Shown: positions 31,537-32,942 of the stretch, piece by piece
How the letters are laid out: every line of letters starts with the position of its first letter
How positions within the stretch are numbered: the stretch's first letter is position 1
Origin: Desulfobacter latus
GTDB taxonomy: Bacteria; Desulfobacterota; Desulfobacteria; Desulfobacterales; Desulfobacteraceae
Length of the DNA stretch: 32,942 bases
Assembly (NCBI RefSeq): GCF_013389365.1
Contig: NZ_JACADJ010000045.1
Location: forward strand, 1 to 32,942
Reading direction: 5' to 3'
The notes under the pieces: generated by a model
The model's database searches: none
What the model saw: only the letters and a program-made list of their open reading frames with translations
Told to the model about the DNA's origin: nothing
Position numbers and translations under genes: made by a program

Positions 31537-32009
31537 AATGCCCCCGCCTGTTGCCTGGTTTGAATGTCAGATGCCGAAACCTCGCCTTTAAACGCCAGCG
31601 TCTTTGCCTGGGACGCCGGTATGGTAAAAGGAATACGGTCAATAATATAGGATGTTTTCTCCATGGAAAAACCGGTATGACGCAGTTTGGTGTTTTTATT
31701 TACCCACCGGTTACTGCCGCCGGAAGAAGAACAGGGGCATGCCCTGAAACCGATACCGCCGGCAATCGGCTTTAACGCAAAAACAGGGTGGGTGCCCATG
31801 GGGTCGGCCTTGGCCGGGAATATGCCTTGGGTCAGGGAATGCAGGGTCTGGTTTCGCCCCCCTTTGAAAAAAAAATTTTTCCGCCAGAACGCAAGGGGGA
31901 TACGCGCATTATTCACCAGAACCAGTTCCAGGTCCGTATCTGCCGTCATGGTCCTGCGGGGCTGTCCCCAGATGTTATCAAACGTTGTTGCCGATGATGG
32001 TTTTGACAT
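31533..32009 (-). CDS. Small protein, possible MazF/PemK-like fold
   Basis: A 158-residue soluble protein, first gene of the operon. Segments HPVFALKPIAGGIGFRACPC-SSSGGSN and EKTSYIIDRIPFTIPASQ followed by KGEVSASDI resemble the order of strands in MazF/PemK toxins (core strand with conserved T/S-S, then the DQ-R-I region and the G-x-L-S-x-x-D ending), but the classical N-terminal catalytic arginine is not clear. The anti-sigma CalpT of type III CRISPR systems has a MazF-like domain too, so the resemblance may matter. GGGA lies before ATG 32009. Its last base pairs overlap the next gene's GTG (GTGA), so translation is coupled. Confidence 0.55.
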   Translation of the reverse strand: MSKPSSATTFDNIWGQPRRTMTADTDLELVLVNNARIPLAFWRKNFFFKGGRNQTLHSLTQGIFPAKADPMGTHPVFALKPIAGGIGFRACPCSSSGGSNRWVNKNTKLRHTGFSMEKTSYIIDRIPFTIPASQAKTLAFKGEVSASDIQTRQQAGAL

Positions 32010-32293
32010 GGTCTTTTCCCGAGTTGAATTTAAAACTGAAAAAAAATTTTAAAAATAAAATATCAACGCCGTACATGTACATGTTCAAAAAAACAATGGT
32101 TATGATCGCTTTTGCAGTACTGCGAAAAAACTATAGTAAAGTAAAAACCTGGATAAGATGGCCGTCTTAACCAGGCTTTAGAGCAAACACAAAAAACAAT
32201 CATACACAGCGACGAGTACGAAGGGTGTTTTGCGTCTTCTATTTAGCGTGTTCATTTTAAGGTGCAAAACACCTCTCGTCAAGGAGGTTTTAT
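32010..32293. promoter_or_regulatory. Divergent regulatory region of the sigma/protease operon and the 108-aa gene
   Basis: This 284-base gap is palindrome-rich. GTACATGTAC (32071-32080) and GCAGTACTGC (32114-32123) are perfect palindromes. A 28-base near-palindrome CCTGGATAAGATGGCC-GTCTTAACCAGG lies at 32148-32175 (two mismatched pairs). GGTGTTTTGC (32224-32233) and GCAAAACACC (32264-32273) form a 30-base-loop hairpin, right before the AAGGAGG of the 108-residue gene. I found no clear sigma-70 promoter; a promoter for the sigma-like protein may lie here. Confidence 0.5.
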
Positions 32294-32620
32294 ATGGAAA
32301 ACGCCCGGAAAGAAAATACAAAAGTCGTTCAAGGTGTTACAGGGATCTGGCTGAAACCATTTAGAGACATCGAAGAAAGGCGAAGTCTGGTTGTTCACCC
32401 GCATAAATCAACCGTAGTCATGGGTAGCCCCGAATACTGTGATTTCTATCGCGTTGACCATAATGGGTTGTATTGTACAAAAATCAGGATGAGCAGCGGG
32501 TTCATTCCGATGGTCAACCAGAAAGACGGCATGGTCACAGCCATGGAGTCCAGTTTTGAAAATGATTTGTTTTGCGGCGTATGTCTCAAGGCGTTGTTTG
32601 ATTACTTCTTTGGGCGATGA
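32294..32620 (+). CDS. Orphan hypothetical protein (108 aa)
   Basis: A 108-residue soluble protein with a very strong ribosome binding site (AAGGAGG, eight bases before ATG 32294). It has QGVTGIWLKPFRDIEERRS, MGSPEYCDFYRVDHNGLYCT, and a C-terminal FENDLFCGVCLKALFDYFFG with a CxxC pair. The layout (short strands followed by a helix) is that of a small beta-rich domain, but I recognise no family. It is divergent from the sigma/protease operon and is preceded by a hairpin leader, so it may be coregulated with it. Confidence 0.7.
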   Translation: MENARKENTKVVQGVTGIWLKPFRDIEERRSLVVHPHKSTVVMGSPEYCDFYRVDHNGLYCTKIRMSSGFIPMVNQKDGMVTAMESSFENDLFCGVCLKALFDYFFGR

Positions 32621-32650
32621 TTTCCCCAGGGCTTTTATATGAAAAAGTTT

Positions 32651-32713
32651 AACCACGGAAATCACGGAAGGCACTGAAGACAGATTTCTGTGACTTCTGT
32701 GTATTCTGTGGTT
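32651..32713. repeat. Palindromic repeat (AACCACGGAA type)
   Basis: AACCACGGAAATCACGGAAG (32651-32670) and CTTCTGTGTATTCTGTGGTT (32694-32713) are imperfect inverted arms, an abundant dispersed element in deltaproteobacterial intergenic regions. It lies just downstream of the 108-residue gene, which ends at 32620. Confidence 0.65.
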
Positions 32714-32793
32714 AAATGGTTAAATTTATTTGCTTTATGGTGGCCAATGGCAAAAATAATTCTAACGGATGCCCTGGTAAGCCTTCCAGTTTT

Positions 32794-32942
32794 TCATTTC
32801 AACGAGGTTAACCCGCAAAGATTATTATATAAAGCGCTGCGGTCAAGCTGAGACTTTAATATTCTTCCCATTGTCTCAAGCATACATCGCTTCACCCTTG
32901 AAGGCAGGTATGTATTAAAATCCACAATGGGTTCCAGTATTT
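32794..32942 (-). CDS. Partial reading frame at the window edge
   Basis: The minus strand stays open from the right edge to a TGA at 32794-32796. The 48 residues (ILEPIVDFNTYLPSRVKRC, then ILKSQLDRSALYNNLCGLTS) have ordinary protein-like composition. The start lies beyond the window. Too little remains to name a family; a C-terminal fragment of a real protein, possibly of a transposase, is equally possible. Confidence 0.35.
   Translation of the reverse strand, partial: ILEPIVDFNTYLPSRVKRCMLETMGRILKSQLDRSALYNNLCGLTSLK

Noticed and set aside
27192-32009. Type III-E (Cas7-11/TPR-CHAT/Csx30) interpretation of the operon
   Set aside because: There is no Cas7-11, the protease has a Lon Ser-Lys dyad rather than the caspase-like His-Cys of CHAT, and the sigma-like and inhibitor proteins do not look like RpoE/Csx30 by eye. 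Only the logic is similar.
26130-32942. Search for cas1, cas2, cas6, cas10 or other cas genes near the array
   Set aside because: All larger frames in this stretch were read; none shows HD, GGDD, RAMP or Cas1 signatures.
1-32942. tRNA or rRNA genes
   Set aside because: No cloverleaf with a TTCRANNC arm and CCA-type end or rRNA-like conserved block was noticed by eye; a tRNAscan run could still find a divergent one.

Overview
The window looks like a chromosomal segment of an anaerobic, flagellated deltaproteobacterium of the Desulfobacterales type. Pointers are an electron-transfer flavoprotein pair (EtfBA) behind a membrane Fe-S oxidoreductase, an anti-sigma-28 (flgM) locus with an accompanying protein like those of sulfate reducers, frequent overlapping operons, and moderate GC with strong AAGGAG ribosome binding sites. 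This assignment is inference from gene content; no rRNA or tRNA gene was seen.

Positions 1 to about 7560 are an accessory region. It starts with a graveyard of group II intron pieces: reverse transcriptase/maturase fragments on both strands, a 163-bp direct repeat formed by two copies of the same RT segment, and two intron RNA 3' remnants. A higBA toxin-antitoxin pair with its own promoter and palindromic operator sits among them. Next comes a small membrane protein gene followed by a well-formed integron attC site (3202-3261), then six tightly packed genes of unknown function up to about 7600.

Positions 7676 to about 25000 are mainly housekeeping. They hold a five-S1-domain RNA-binding protein, a HAD phosphatase, a receiver-PAS response regulator, the leftward operon phoH - HD phosphohydrolase (PgpH type) - ybeY - pdxJ, rightward cvpA-mazG, a leftward flgM cluster with a clear terminator, a class II fructose-bisphosphate aldolase, and the rightward EtfAB:quinone oxidoreductase-type unit (Fe-S oxidoreductase, etfB, etfA). 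A DUF4143 ATPase and thyA (both leftward) follow.

Positions 26130 to the end form the most interesting part. A seven-repeat CRISPR array (26471-26951) lies with an AT-rich leader-like flank on its right. It is followed by a leftward four-gene operon (32009 to 27192) running towards the array. The operon encodes a small protein with possible MazF/PemK-like fold, a sigma-factor-like protein, a protein with an HxxxCxxC zinc anti-sigma signature, and a Lon (S16) protease domain fused to a long helical/TPR-like region. The protease keeps the Ser-Lys dyad at exactly the spacing of E. coli Lon but has no AAA+ module and no SAVED or CARF sensor that I can recognise. Protease + anti-sigma + sigma is the logic of the type III CRISPR outputs CalpL/CalpT/CalpS and Craspase/Csx30/RpoE. 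No cas gene is visible in the window, so a functional link to CRISPR is a hypothesis. A divergent orphan gene (32294-32620) with an unusual hairpin leader shares the regulatory region of this operon.
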